A stretch of 64,000 bases of DNA, from positions 310,001 to 374,000 of the forward strand of contig NZ_JAEQNB010000004.1 in NCBI RefSeq assembly GCF_016722965.1, read 5' to 3'. Both the position numbers and the translations under genes were made by a program. The notes under the pieces are model-generated. The model did no database searches and had not been told where the DNA came from. It worked only from the letters and a program-made list of their open reading frames with translations. The stretch comes from Tumebacillus amylolyticus (lineage in GTDB: Bacteria > Bacillota > Bacilli > Tumebacillales > Tumebacillaceae). Below, piece by piece: positions 41,422 through 48,222 of this stretch. Each line of letters begins with the position of its first letter. The first letter of the stretch is position 1.

Positions 41422-42582
41422 TTGGACGGGGTTGCGTTCGGAAGACGGGTCAAAGAAATCATCGAGGACTTAGTAGAAATGGCAAAAGAGGATGGGCAAA
41501 AAGCATTAATTGAAGAGTACGTCCAATCAATTGCCGACGAAATACGAATGAGTACCAGGACAGTAAAAAGCATCCTCGCAGGGGATCGACCGGTCACAAA
41601 GATTTCTGAACAGGAACTTATTGCTAAAGCCATTGGCCTACCTCTCGCGAGGATTCTGCAATTGGATACCTGTAATCTCTTGGAAAGACTTGAAACGCTT
41701 TTAAAAGCTGACTGCACAGAAGAAGAGATTGCGGAAGCACTCGCAAAAGCGAATACCCTTTATAAACGAGCTGTTGGCCGAACTGAACGTTGCATTTGCC
41801 TCAATCACTTGGGCAGAGCACAGTTCAAAGCTGGCTTCACTAACGATGCCCATGTCACTTGGAAAGAAGCTTTTGACTTAGCGGTTAAGCTTGCGAATCC
41901 AGACCTTACTTTCAAAATTTGCAATAACCTTATGATCACATCTCTTAGAAAAAGGCGGTATTCAGACTTCGAGAAAGTACTGGATCAGGCTGAACCATTG
42001 CTGGAAGGTGATCAAGAACGGATCGGCAGACTTTACTATTTCCGCGCCAGAGTAGCTATCCAGTGTGATGAGATCAGAGAGGCCAAGGAGCACCTTCTCG
42101 CTTCAATGGATCACTTGACCATGACGAGTGATAGATTCATGATCGGCGATGCCCAACACAATTTAGCTGAATATGAACTAAGATACGGGAGTCAAGAAAA
42201 GGCAATCGAATACTTTGAAGAGGCTGTTCATAACTTGGAGTCGGCACCAATTTTCCAGAAGCTCATGACAACTCAAGCCTATGCTGACGCCTTATATAAA
42301 ATCGGGAACATTATTAAAGCACGCCAGATCGCACTTGAAAGTATTGAACTTATGGGACCATACCCATATCACGACATAAAGGCGCAGTTTATGATGCTGA
42401 TCTCCCGAATTGACAATAATCCAGAAGCCGCTGAAAAGGCGTTTTTCCTGAAGGTAGGTACCGACGTGAAGTTGCAACTTAGTGAATTCTTACTCGACTT
42501 TTATCTAAGAGTAGGTGACGCGTCGAAGGCTCTATATTATCATGAAGTTATGCTTGAATTAAAAGACTACAATAGGAGGTAG
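41422..42582 (+). CDS. RRNPP-type (AimR/Rap-like) HTH-TPR regulator
   Basis: 386 aa, the length typical of AimR. The N-terminus has a degenerate DNA-binding HTH (YVQSIADEIRMSTRTVKSIL, then ISEQELIAKAIGLPLARIL). From about residue 95 come TPR units (ICLNHLGRAQFKAGFTNDAHVTW, LTFKICNNLMITSLRKRRYSDF, LYYFRARVAIQCDEIREAKEHL, AEYELRYGSQEKAIEYFEEA). Such proteins bind a short secreted peptide through the TPRs. TTG start at 41422 behind AGGTGA; an alternative GTG lies at 41413. The peptide gene starts 5 nt after the stop and its ribosome site lies inside this gene. Probably sets the lysis-lysogeny choice. Confidence 0.8.
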   Translation: MDGVAFGRRVKEIIEDLVEMAKEDGQKALIEEYVQSIADEIRMSTRTVKSILAGDRPVTKISEQELIAKAIGLPLARILQLDTCNLLERLETLLKADCTEEEIAEALAKANTLYKRAVGRTERCICLNHLGRAQFKAGFTNDAHVTWKEAFDLAVKLANPDLTFKICNNLMITSLRKRRYSDFEKVLDQAEPLLEGDQERIGRLYYFRARVAIQCDEIREAKEHLLASMDHLTMTSDRFMIGDAQHNLAEYELRYGSQEKAIEYFEEAVHNLESAPIFQKLMTTQAYADALYKIGNIIKARQIALESIELMGPYPYHDIKAQFMMLISRIDNNPEAAEKAFFLKVGTDVKLQLSEFLLDFYLRVGDASKALYYHEVMLELKDYNRR

Positions 42583-42587
42583 ATCAG

Positions 42588-42728
42588 ATGAAGAAAGTAA
42601 TCATGGCCGCACTAATTCTGGTTATAGCGTTTTCCGCAAGCACATCCATTGGAAAAGCAAAAATCAAAGCTGATTGGAAGGACCCGCAGCCGATGGGGAT
42701 CACAATTACAACTTCGACGACAAAATAA
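42588..42728 (+). CDS. Secreted signalling peptide precursor (AimP/Phr-like), 46 aa
   Basis: Starts MKKVIMAALILVIAFSASTS, a Sec signal sequence, followed by about 26 residues: GKAKIKADWKDPQPMGI then TITTSTTK. Arbitrium and Phr pheromones are cut from the C-terminal part of such precursors. The end does not resemble the xxxRGA peptides of the SPbeta group, so the mature signal would be of another type. AGGAGG lies 8 nt before the ATG and the gene is 5 nt behind its presumed receptor. A terminator follows. Confidence 0.7.
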   Translation: MKKVIMAALILVIAFSASTSIGKAKIKADWKDPQPMGITITTSTTK

Positions 42729-42730
42729 AT

Positions 42731-42765
42731 CTAAACCCCCTTCTAACGAAGGGGGTTTAACTTTT
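42731..42765 (+). terminator. Terminator after the peptide gene
   Basis: AAACCCCCTTC pairs with GAAGGGGGTTT around TAAC; short T-run follows. Incomplete termination could feed the downstream small gene. Confidence 0.8.
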
Positions 42766-42788
42766 GCACAAGAAAATGAGCTGTGCAA
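42764..42788. promoter_or_regulatory. Inverted repeat, candidate operator of the TPR regulator
   Basis: TTGCACA and TGTGCAA are perfect 7-bp arms separated by 11 bp, directly after the peptide terminator and about 80 bp before the next small gene. There is no T-run, so it is not a terminator. In SPbeta-type phages AimR binds an inverted repeat at this same place to switch on aimX. Confidence 0.45.
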
Positions 42789-42870
42789 CGACTTCATAAA
42801 AATGGGTTCAAAGAATTTGGTGGATACTTTAAGATGGTGCTAATAGATACAAAGGTGTTGGAGGAATATT

Positions 42871-43008
42871 ATGATTATGGAATCTCCAAATCTGGATGCC
42901 GTCACAACTGTGTCCGAGTTACTGAACAATGATCAAATTGATCCGTTAACCAAAGCAGTCATCGCTGAACTTGATCGAACAAGACCCAGCGAAAAGAAAA
43001 GCGCATAA
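42871..43008 (+). CDS. Small prophage protein, 45 aa, in the aimX position
   Basis: MIMESPNLDAVTTVSELL followed by NNDQIDPLTKAVIAELDRT, a short amphipathic helical protein without known family. GGAGG lies 6 nt before the ATG, and a terminator follows directly. It is the first gene after the regulator-peptide pair and points toward the repressor, as aimX does in arbitrium phages. Functional equivalence is only inferred from position. Confidence 0.55.
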   Translation: MIMESPNLDAVTTVSELLNNDQIDPLTKAVIAELDRTRPSEKKSA

Positions 43009-43040
43009 AATAACCCCCTCGAAGATTGAGGGGGTTATTT
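43008..43040. terminator. Bidirectional terminator
   Basis: AAATAACCCCCTC pairs with GAGGGGGTTATTT between the small gene and the convergent repressor gene. Confidence 0.85.
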
Positions 43041-43409
43041 GTTTCCCATATTGTCCCTAACATGTTTCTTTAATCCTAAGATGAAATGCTGACTATCCTC
43101 TTCAGACATCTCAGAGCCATCTGCATTGCGGATAAGGCCTTTTTCAAACTTAGAAATTACTTCCAGAACAGTTTCCCACATATTGTTCTGATTTTGTGGA
43201 GACGGGTCATCGGTAAAACCAACAACCCATGCGGGGTTGACTTCATACAGACCCGCTAGTAGCTTGATCGTTTCATTATCAGGAATGCTCACGCTTTTCT
43301 CGTATCCGCTGAGCGTTTTGTTATTAATATTTGTACGTTCCTTCACTTGAATCTGTGTCAAGTGCTTCCACTCTCGTGCCCTCTTTAATCTATCCCCGAT
43401 AGAAGACAT
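43035..43409 (-). CDS. CI-like Xre repressor
   Basis: 124 aa. HTH_XRE at the N-terminus (IGDRLKRAREWKHLTQIQVKERTNINNKTLSGYEKSVSIP-type; key helix NNKTLSGYEKG-like) and a short C-terminal tail without a RecA-sensitive peptidase, so it would not self-cleave; release of repression may instead depend on the peptide cassette or an antirepressor. Start ATG at 43409 behind AAGGTGG; the frame to 43457 lies in the operator region. Divergent from the Cro-like gene across the 17-bp operators. Confidence 0.85.
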   Translation of the reverse strand: MSSIGDRLKRAREWKHLTQIQVKERTNINNKTLSGYEKSVSIPDNETIKLLAGLYEVNPAWVVGFTDDPSPQNQNNMWETVLEVISKFEKGLIRNADGSEMSEEDSQHFILGLKKHVRDNMGNK

Positions 43410-43444
43410 CAAAATCCCACCTTCCAAGAAAAAGAATACCATGA

Positions 43445-43546
43445 TTCCTAAAAACAAAGAAAAAAATCCTAGAAAATAAGAAAAACCGTTGACTTCCTAG
43501 AAACTAAGAATTATGATGTTCTCACAGGGTTCTTAGAAACTAGGAA
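43445..43546. promoter_or_regulatory. Prophage switch operators, four 17-bp boxes
   Basis: Boxes at 43445-43461, 43466-43482, 43494-43510 and 43530-43546 share the palindrome TTCYTAG-AAA-CTARGAA, the last two being the best. They lie between divergent CI-like and Cro-like genes, and the third overlaps the -35/-10 spacer of the rightward promoter. Confidence 0.75.
43489..43517 (+). promoter_or_regulatory. Rightward early promoter (PR-like)
   Basis: TTGACT (43489-43494), 17 bp, TATGAT (43512-43517); operator box three fills the spacer, so repressor binding would exclude RNA polymerase. Confidence 0.75.
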
Positions 43547-43564
43547 TGAGTGAGGTGATTACCA

Positions 43565-43804
43565 ATGCGTATGCATGAACGACTCGCCGCGTACCTTGCA
43601 ACAAACGGACTCAAGAAGAACAGCGTTGCGAAGAGTGCCGGGGTCAATGAAGGGCGGTTTTATCGCCTTTTAGATGGTTCGACGCGAATCACTGTCGATG
43701 AATACGAAGATATCTGTAGAAAGGCGTTAGGAGTTCATCCTCAGTTTTTTTATGGGGAAAATTTCTTAGAAACTAAGAAATCGGAATCTGTTAGCGCATC
43801 ATAA
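43565..43804 (+). CDS. Cro-like Xre DNA-binding protein
   Basis: 79 aa with one HTH domain (ERLAAYLATNGLKKNSVAKSAG followed by VNEGRFYRLLDGSTRITVDEYEDI). GAGGTGA lies 6-7 nt before the ATG. First gene right of the operators. Its own 3' end contains a fifth, perfect copy of the 17-bp operator palindrome (43763-43779). Confidence 0.8.
   Translation: MRMHERLAAYLATNGLKKNSVAKSAGVNEGRFYRLLDGSTRITVDEYEDICRKALGVHPQFFYGENFLETKKSESVSAS
43763..43779. promoter_or_regulatory. Fifth, perfect operator copy inside the cro-like gene
   Basis: TTCTTAGAAACTAAGAA is a perfect palindrome and the best match to the switch operators. It is placed just before the end of the cro-like gene, upstream of the following gene. 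Confidence 0.7.
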
Positions 43805-43880
43805 TAAAAAGTTCGCTCTACTAATATAGCAAATCTTGCTAGATTCGCAGAGAGAACAACTGTTCGAGAGGAGGATTCCG

Positions 43881-44264
43881 GTGTCCACAAACATCATCAA
43901 CCGCTGGCAAAAAACCTCAGAGGCTGTGCTGGATCGTGTGATGGAAGGCCTAAAGAACAACGAAGACCTGACCAAACTCGCTGTCTTCATGAGCGCAACC
44001 GCTGAAATGTTCCGCGAAGCACATTTGCCGCCGATGGTCTACATGGCCTCGATCGAGGAGATCGCGGAGATCCACGGATGCAATCCGGCGCACATGCACG
44101 AGATCGCGAACCACGGTGACTTTCCGCTTGTACACACCGGCTCGAAAAAAGTCAATCTCGCAGCATACGCGGAGTGGACCATGAAGCGTCGTTATATCAA
44201 AGAAGACCTCAAAAAAATCAAGGAAGATAAAGAGCGGCAGAGGCGCTCGAATCGATCAGCCTAA
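43881..44264 (+). CDS. Small prophage DNA-binding-like protein
   Basis: 127 aa. The second half (SIEEIAEIHGCNPAHMHEIANHGDFP, then VHTGSKKVNLAAYAEWTMKRR) looks like a MerR/excisionase-type winged helix. GTG start at 43881, 6 nt after GAGGAGG. It could be an excisionase or an antirepressor; this is inferred from fold pattern and position. Confidence 0.55.
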   Translation: MSTNIINRWQKTSEAVLDRVMEGLKNNEDLTKLAVFMSATAEMFREAHLPPMVYMASIEEIAEIHGCNPAHMHEIANHGDFPLVHTGSKKVNLAAYAEWTMKRRYIKEDLKKIKEDKERQRRSNRSA

Positions 44265-44291
44265 ACCCACAAACCAAAAGGATGTGATCTC

Positions 44292-45170
44292 ATGAACATC
44301 GATGGAAAAAAGCTTCAACAGCTTCGTAAAAAAGCAGGCCTGTCGCAAGACGCGCTGGCCGACGGCATCTGTTCTTCTTCGCTGATCTCCAAGATCGAGC
44401 GAGGTCAGGCGAACGGGTCCAGCAAGTTCCCGAACCTGCTGGCGGATCTTGCCGCAAAATTGGATGTCCCGGAATCGGAGCTGATCGTAGAAGAGGAAGT
44501 CGTCGCCGTGACACCTGTAGTAGAACTCCCGGCACCGGCATCCGCGGAAGTCGCTCAACAAGAACCCGATTTTGAGCTGGATATCTCGCAACCGCTCGAA
44601 GAAATGATCGCAGCCGCAATTCGTCACAACCGTTCGACTCATCAAAAGCAACTTGGACGGAACGAGCGCAATGCCTGGTTGTTCGTTAACGGCTTTGTGC
44701 ACAAAATCGACCATATCCTCGAGGAGTTCAAGGAACGGGCGCACAACTATGACCCGCTCATGATCGAGTTGATGGAGAAGGGGATGCGATACGTTGCAAA
44801 AGCGATGGCGCTTCGTCTTTCCCAGTGCGAGGCGAAGACTGTGCAACAACTTGTGCGTGAGAGCTACCTGCTTGACGTCGCGCTTGCTCACCGGAACCGG
44901 AACGATGCTCAGCGCTACTACAACAAGTTCTATGAAGAGGATCGCGCGCTTCGCCGCCAAGCGGTCGAGGAGTTGGGCGGTGACCCGATCAGCGATCTGG
45001 CCGAAATCACTTTGCTCAATTCCTGCCAGAGCTGCAACGGGATGAAGCGTGAACGGGGATGCAGCGTCTTCACGGCAATGCAAGGCCTGAACATTCCGGA
45101 ATGGGAGCCCGATCATCCGTTGTGCCCCTATGCCGGCACTGGCGTAGTTAATCTTGCGGACACCGCTTAA
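44292..45170 (+). CDS. Xre regulator with C-terminal Cys-rich domain (paralogue 1)
   Basis: 292 aa. HTH at residues 4-55 (DGKKLQQLRKKAGLSQDALADG, SSLISKIERG), an Ala/Pro/Val-rich linker, then a helical domain (RNAWLFVNGFVHKIDHILEEF, MRYVAKAMALRLSQ) and a Cys cluster CQSCNGMKRERGC...CPY near the C-terminus that may bind metal. GATGTGATCTC precedes the ATG. It heads three consecutive genes sharing the same HTH pattern (mIDGk.l...R....LSQ...a.GiC..s.LS..E). Confidence 0.7.
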   Translation: MNIDGKKLQQLRKKAGLSQDALADGICSSSLISKIERGQANGSSKFPNLLADLAAKLDVPESELIVEEEVVAVTPVVELPAPASAEVAQQEPDFELDISQPLEEMIAAAIRHNRSTHQKQLGRNERNAWLFVNGFVHKIDHILEEFKERAHNYDPLMIELMEKGMRYVAKAMALRLSQCEAKTVQQLVRESYLLDVALAHRNRNDAQRYYNKFYEEDRALRRQAVEELGGDPISDLAEITLLNSCQSCNGMKRERGCSVFTAMQGLNIPEWEPDHPLCPYAGTGVVNLADTA

Positions 45171-45225
45171 GGTAAGTGCTGTCCGATGTATAAACAAACC
45201 CCAACACGATTGAAAGGGTGAAAAC

Positions 45226-45738
45226 TTGATGATCGATGGAAAATTCCTTGCGCAACGTCGCATGCAAATGTTGCTTTCTCAGACAGAGGTTGCCAAAGGC
45301 ATTTGCACACCGAGTATGTTGAGCCAAGTGGAAAACAACAAGGATCAACTGTCGTTCGAGAAGATGAAGCAACTCTGTGAACGTTTGAATTTGGAGTTGG
45401 AAATCAAGCAAGGCCCTCTTCCGGTGAAACAGGTGAAGTACATGAAGCGAAGCGACCTTGTAACGATTTTTGAGCATATCCAAAGTCAAGCCCCAGTCTG
45501 TCAAAGCGCAACAGAGTTTGGTGAGCACGTGATCAAGTTGCTTCGTGAACAAAATCTAATCAACGCGTTTGATGCTGAACGATTGTGCTGGGACATCCGA
45601 TTCCAACGCTTGTCACCGTATAAAGTAGGTGAAGTTCGTTGCGCAAGCAAATCCAGCGTCCATATACGGAGTCTGACTTGGAGTACCTGTGCCGGTTCCA
45701 CGAACATGACGGATACCGTACCGTCGCGGCGGCATTGA
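45226..45738 (+). CDS. Xre regulator (paralogue 2), C-terminal end uncertain
   Basis: HTH domain MIDGKFLAQRRMQMLLSQ, EVAKGICTPSMLSQVENN, then a helical region to about residue 138 (NAFDAERLCWDIRF). The last ~33 residues (CASKSSVHIRSLTWS...) look like an out-of-frame reading of the next gene, whose TTG start lies at 45639. The true C-terminus may therefore have been changed by an indel. AAAGGG lies upstream of the ATG at 45226/45229. Confidence 0.6.
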   Translation: MMIDGKFLAQRRMQMLLSQTEVAKGICTPSMLSQVENNKDQLSFEKMKQLCERLNLELEIKQGPLPVKQVKYMKRSDLVTIFEHIQSQAPVCQSATEFGEHVIKLLREQNLINAFDAERLCWDIRFQRLSPYKVGEVRCASKSSVHIRSLTWSTCAGSTNMTDTVPSRRH

Positions 45739-45832
45739 GCGCGATCCGGGCAATGTCAACCGGAAGCTGCAGGAGCTGAAAGCGAAAGGGCTCTACCATC
45801 ATTACAAAAATCTCAACAAACACTGGGTGTGA
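45639..45832 (+). pseudogene. Frameshifted small DNA-binding-like gene
   Basis: Frame one reads LRKQIQRPYTESDLEYLCRF then HEHDGYRTVAAAL; after a single-base loss near 45737 the next frame continues ERDPGNVNRKLQELKAKGLY then HHYKNLNKHWV to a TGA. Joined, this is a ~64-aa SANT/Myb-like phage protein with an AGGTGAAG ribosome site. Either a real frameshift mutation, a sequencing error or recoding. Confidence 0.55.
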
Positions 45833-45836
45833 GAAA

Positions 45837-46259
45837 ATGACCAACTTGGAAGAGATCAAGCGAGTAACGGTCTGCAAGCTCTACATGTCCGGCGTCGAGT
45901 TTTTCGTCATCGCGTTGGGGGAGAGGATTGATGGTTTAGAGGTCCTTGTCGATGAGTCAGGTGCTACCTACCACGTCATCCGTCATCGTGTCCGCCCGAC
46001 TACTTCAACCCGATCCGAAGATCTCATCCAGCAGTGGATCAACGCCCGCAAGAAGGGTGGTGTAGGCAATGCAGTTGCAGATGTTGGTAGACGGCAGGAA
46101 GATCCGGCGGGCGCGCCAAGCGAAGGGCCAATTCCTCTGGGAACTGGCGGCGGGTTCGTGCAGCGAGACGATGCTCCTGCAAGTGGAGTTCAACAAGGCC
46201 CGAGCTTCGGAGCATTTGCTCAAAACGCTGGCATGCAAATTGGACTTGCGATTGGATGA
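45837..46259 (+). CDS. Prophage protein, unknown, C-terminus overlapping the next gene
   Basis: 140 aa. The first ~75 residues (MTNLEEIKRVTVCKLYMSG, FFVIALGERIDGLEVLVDE, ATYHVIRHRVRP) look like a compact beta-rich domain. The rest is Gly/Ala/Pro-rich and overlaps the next gene in another frame by about 190 bp, so it may be a read-through tail created by a lost stop. The ATG overlaps the TGA of the preceding frame closely. Confidence 0.5.
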   Translation: MTNLEEIKRVTVCKLYMSGVEFFVIALGERIDGLEVLVDESGATYHVIRHRVRPTTSTRSEDLIQQWINARKKGGVGNAVADVGRRQEDPAGAPSEGPIPLGTGGGFVQRDDAPASGVQQGPSFGAFAQNAGMQIGLAIG

Positions 46260-46278
46260 GTTGCGCCCAGAGGTGTAA
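46069..46278 (+). CDS. Short Xre-type protein (paralogue 3)
   Basis: 69 aa, HTH only: LVDGRKIRRARQAKGQFLWE, LAAGSCSETMLLQVEFNKAR, LLKTLACKLDLRLDEL. It aligns over its full length with the HTH parts of the genes at 44292 and 45226. Almost the whole gene lies inside the 3' part of the previous ORF in a different frame. Its codon use and family match make it the better-supported reading of the overlap. Confidence 0.6.
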   Translation: MQLQMLVDGRKIRRARQAKGQFLWELAAGSCSETMLLQVEFNKARASEHLLKTLACKLDLRLDELRPEV

Positions 46279-46308
46279 TTCCGGCGCGAGCGAGAGGGGG
46301 TGAAGGGG

Positions 46309-46572
46309 ATGGAAGGATTTGTGCAGGTAGCAATCGCGTTGCAACAAAACCCGCCGGGTAACTGCATCATCTGCGGAGCCGCGGCGAAGGTGCTGGTTTT
46401 CGGACCGTCGCAGGTCCGTGTGAAATTCTGCAAACCGTGTCAGCAGGTCGTTTCGGAAATGTTGGTCACCGATTTGGACGGCCAAGTTGATTGGCCTGAC
46501 AGCGAGGACGAGGAGCCCGACGATGATCACGATGGGCTCGATGATATTGACTACGAAGACGAGGGGGAATGA
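46309..46572 (+). CDS. Small prophage zinc-finger-like acidic protein
   Basis: 87 aa with CIICG...CKPC, a possible zinc site, and a very acidic C-terminal third (DSEDEEPDDDHDGLDDIDYEDEG). The ATG at 46309 follows GGGGGTG; a GTG at 46300 is possible. Function unknown; acidic tails are common among phage DNA mimics and replication accessories. Confidence 0.55.
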   Translation: MEGFVQVAIALQQNPPGNCIICGAAAKVLVFGPSQVRVKFCKPCQQVVSEMLVTDLDGQVDWPDSEDEEPDDDHDGLDDIDYEDEGE

Positions 46573-46575
46573 ACC

Positions 46576-47019
46576 ATGCAACAACCGCAATTCAAGAAAG
46601 TCAACATCCCGTTCCAGTGCTCCTACACTTGGCCGGATGGTCAAGTTGCAGAGGGTGATGAATTTGAAACTTGGGACGGCGTGATCGATCGGATCTGCGA
46701 GCGCGGACCGTACACTGAGTTTCACATCAGCGGCCGTTCTGGTTTGACACTGATTGTCGGCCCTTACACGAATGGGTACATCCTCGCGATCCCGACTTAC
46801 TCCGTCGTGCTCGACCTTTCTTTCCCGCAAGACCTGTTTTACAACAAGGAAAAAGCCACACGGTGTGAACACGGCAACATCATCGATCAAGTAACCGCGG
46901 TCTACGCATTCAAGGCGCTGGCGGATGCAGGTTTGTATGAGGTCTCTCCCGACCATGAAGTTCCCGTGGACGAATCCGGCGAGTATTTCGTCTTTGATTC
47001 CGGTAAGGAGGTCTCCTGA
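46576..47019 (+). CDS. Prophage protein, unknown
   Basis: 147 aa, soluble, no recognised motif (FQCSYTWPDGQVAEGDEFET, LTLIVGPYTNGYILAIPTYS). It follows the acidic protein by 3 nt and precedes the next gene by 2 nt, within a tightly packed early operon. Confidence 0.55.
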   Translation: MQQPQFKKVNIPFQCSYTWPDGQVAEGDEFETWDGVIDRICERGPYTEFHISGRSGLTLIVGPYTNGYILAIPTYSVVLDLSFPQDLFYNKEKATRCEHGNIIDQVTAVYAFKALADAGLYEVSPDHEVPVDESGEYFVFDSGKEVS

Positions 47020-47021
47020 TC

Positions 47022-47276
47022 ATGCCCAAACAACTTTCCGAAACCGTCCGTTTTGCCCTCCGCGCCAAGAAAGCCAAGCGCGAGTACAAAGACCGACTCG
47101 ATACCGTCCAGACCATTATGAAAAACCTGCGTTGCGGAGTGAATCGTGCCTGCGACACGTTCCTCGCCCGGAAATACCCGCACGGCAACGTGCCCGACGA
47201 CGTGATCGCAGACATCAACGACATCCGAAAGGAGTTGGCTACCAATGCTGCAACCGAACAAACCGCAGGCGCATGA
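47022..47276 (+). CDS. Small basic helical prophage protein, unknown
   Basis: 84 aa, Lys/Arg-rich helix at the N-terminus (FALRAKKAKREYKDRLDTVQ). AAGGAGG lies 9-10 nt before the ATG. Its 3' end overlaps the next gene by 32 bp. Confidence 0.5.
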   Translation: MPKQLSETVRFALRAKKAKREYKDRLDTVQTIMKNLRCGVNRACDTFLARKYPHGNVPDDVIADINDIRKELATNAATEQTAGA

Positions 47277-47811
47277 TCTTGTTTTGCGGGAAGACCACGA
47301 CGCCTTTGAACGGGCACTAGAATGCATCACCCAGGCCGGTGCACTCGCACAAACCCGAGTGAAAAACTTCCTCGCTGACGGCGACGTGGGTGAGATCGAA
47401 GACATCACGAACACCCTGACCCGCACGTTCGGCGTTCAGGTGCGCGCGGTCTTGGGGATGATCGAGAAGGCTCGTGCTGTTCGTTCCGGAGTCCCGTTCG
47501 AAGCTGTGCCCCGCGAAGTTTCGAAGTATCCCCATGTAGCGCTGGCCGAATGCGTTTTGCCCGAGGATTACCCCAGCGCCATGAAGCTCTATAACACGAT
47601 GCTCGACGGATCGGCGGAATTCCACGCCCGACTTCGAATCTGGGATTTGGAAAATGCTCAACCCCTCGCGCATCAGCTCAGCGACGCGGTCGACGACCTG
47701 TTCCGCATGCAGCGGGAACGGAGCGCCTTTGACCGCGGTGTCCGGCAGGAGCGCGATCGCACCGCCGGAGCTTCTAGTGAGGTTGCACTAGTCGAGGGGG
47801 CAACGGCGTGA
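47245..47811 (+). CDS. Prophage protein, helical, unknown
   Basis: 188 aa, mostly helical (EDHDAFERALECITQAGALA, LSDAVDDLFRMQRERSAFDR). AAGGAG lies 10 nt before the ATG at 47245, inside the previous gene. The stop overlaps a following GTG. Confidence 0.5.
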   Translation: MLQPNKPQAHDLVLREDHDAFERALECITQAGALAQTRVKNFLADGDVGEIEDITNTLTRTFGVQVRAVLGMIEKARAVRSGVPFEAVPREVSKYPHVALAECVLPEDYPSAMKLYNTMLDGSAEFHARLRIWDLENAQPLAHQLSDAVDDLFRMQRERSAFDRGVRQERDRTAGASSEVALVEGATA

Positions 47812-47888
47812 TCCACGGTCTGCAAATTCTCCCCTCTGGTCATCTGTTGGGATATGCCGAAGACGCTGGTGGTGAGCCGGATGCTTAA
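47808..47888 (+). CDS. Very small coupled ORF, 26 aa
   Basis: GTG at 47808 overlaps the previous stop (GTGA) and the frame reads MIHGLQILPSGHLLGYAEDA plus six residues; its stop overlaps the next start region. Short and without family, kept because it bridges two coupled genes. Confidence 0.3.
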   Translation: MIHGLQILPSGHLLGYAEDAGGEPDA

Positions 47889-48222
47889 CTTCGATGCCGA
47901 CCACCTCCGCCAGATCTCGTTGAAGCATGCGATGACCCTCCGCCTAGATGATGCGCATTATCTGCTTCGCGCCGCCAATGAAATTGACCGCCTCCAAGCG
48001 GAAAACCGACGCCTGATTGCATCAAGAACCGCGAAGAACATCACATCCTCGCAACTTATCGAGTTACTCCAAGAAACCCTTTTCGATGACTCTGAGATCG
48101 GTGTTTCAGAAGAGTACACGGGAACTGGTGTAGGAGTTGCTCTTTGGGTCGCTGACCCGCTCGTTGCGAAAGCAATTCTGGATGCTGCAGACGTTGGCGA
48201 GGACGGTGAACCCAATGTCTAA
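47881..48222 (+). CDS. Prophage protein, unknown
   Basis: 113 aa. MLNFDADHLRQISLKHAMTL, then a coiled region (YLLRAANEIDRLQAENRRLI). The ATG at 47881 follows GGTGGTGAG. The motif 'ADEIDRLQ' recurs in the next gene's product, suggesting related small coiled proteins. Confidence 0.5.
   Translation: MLNFDADHLRQISLKHAMTLRLDDAHYLLRAANEIDRLQAENRRLIASRTAKNITSSQLIELLQETLFDDSEIGVSEEYTGTGVGVALWVADPLVAKAILDAADVGEDGEPNV

Noticed and set aside
42588-42728. Peptide gene considered as a bacteriocin precursor
   Set aside because: It has a Sec signal sequence, no Cys, and follows a TPR receptor gene, which fits a pheromone much better.
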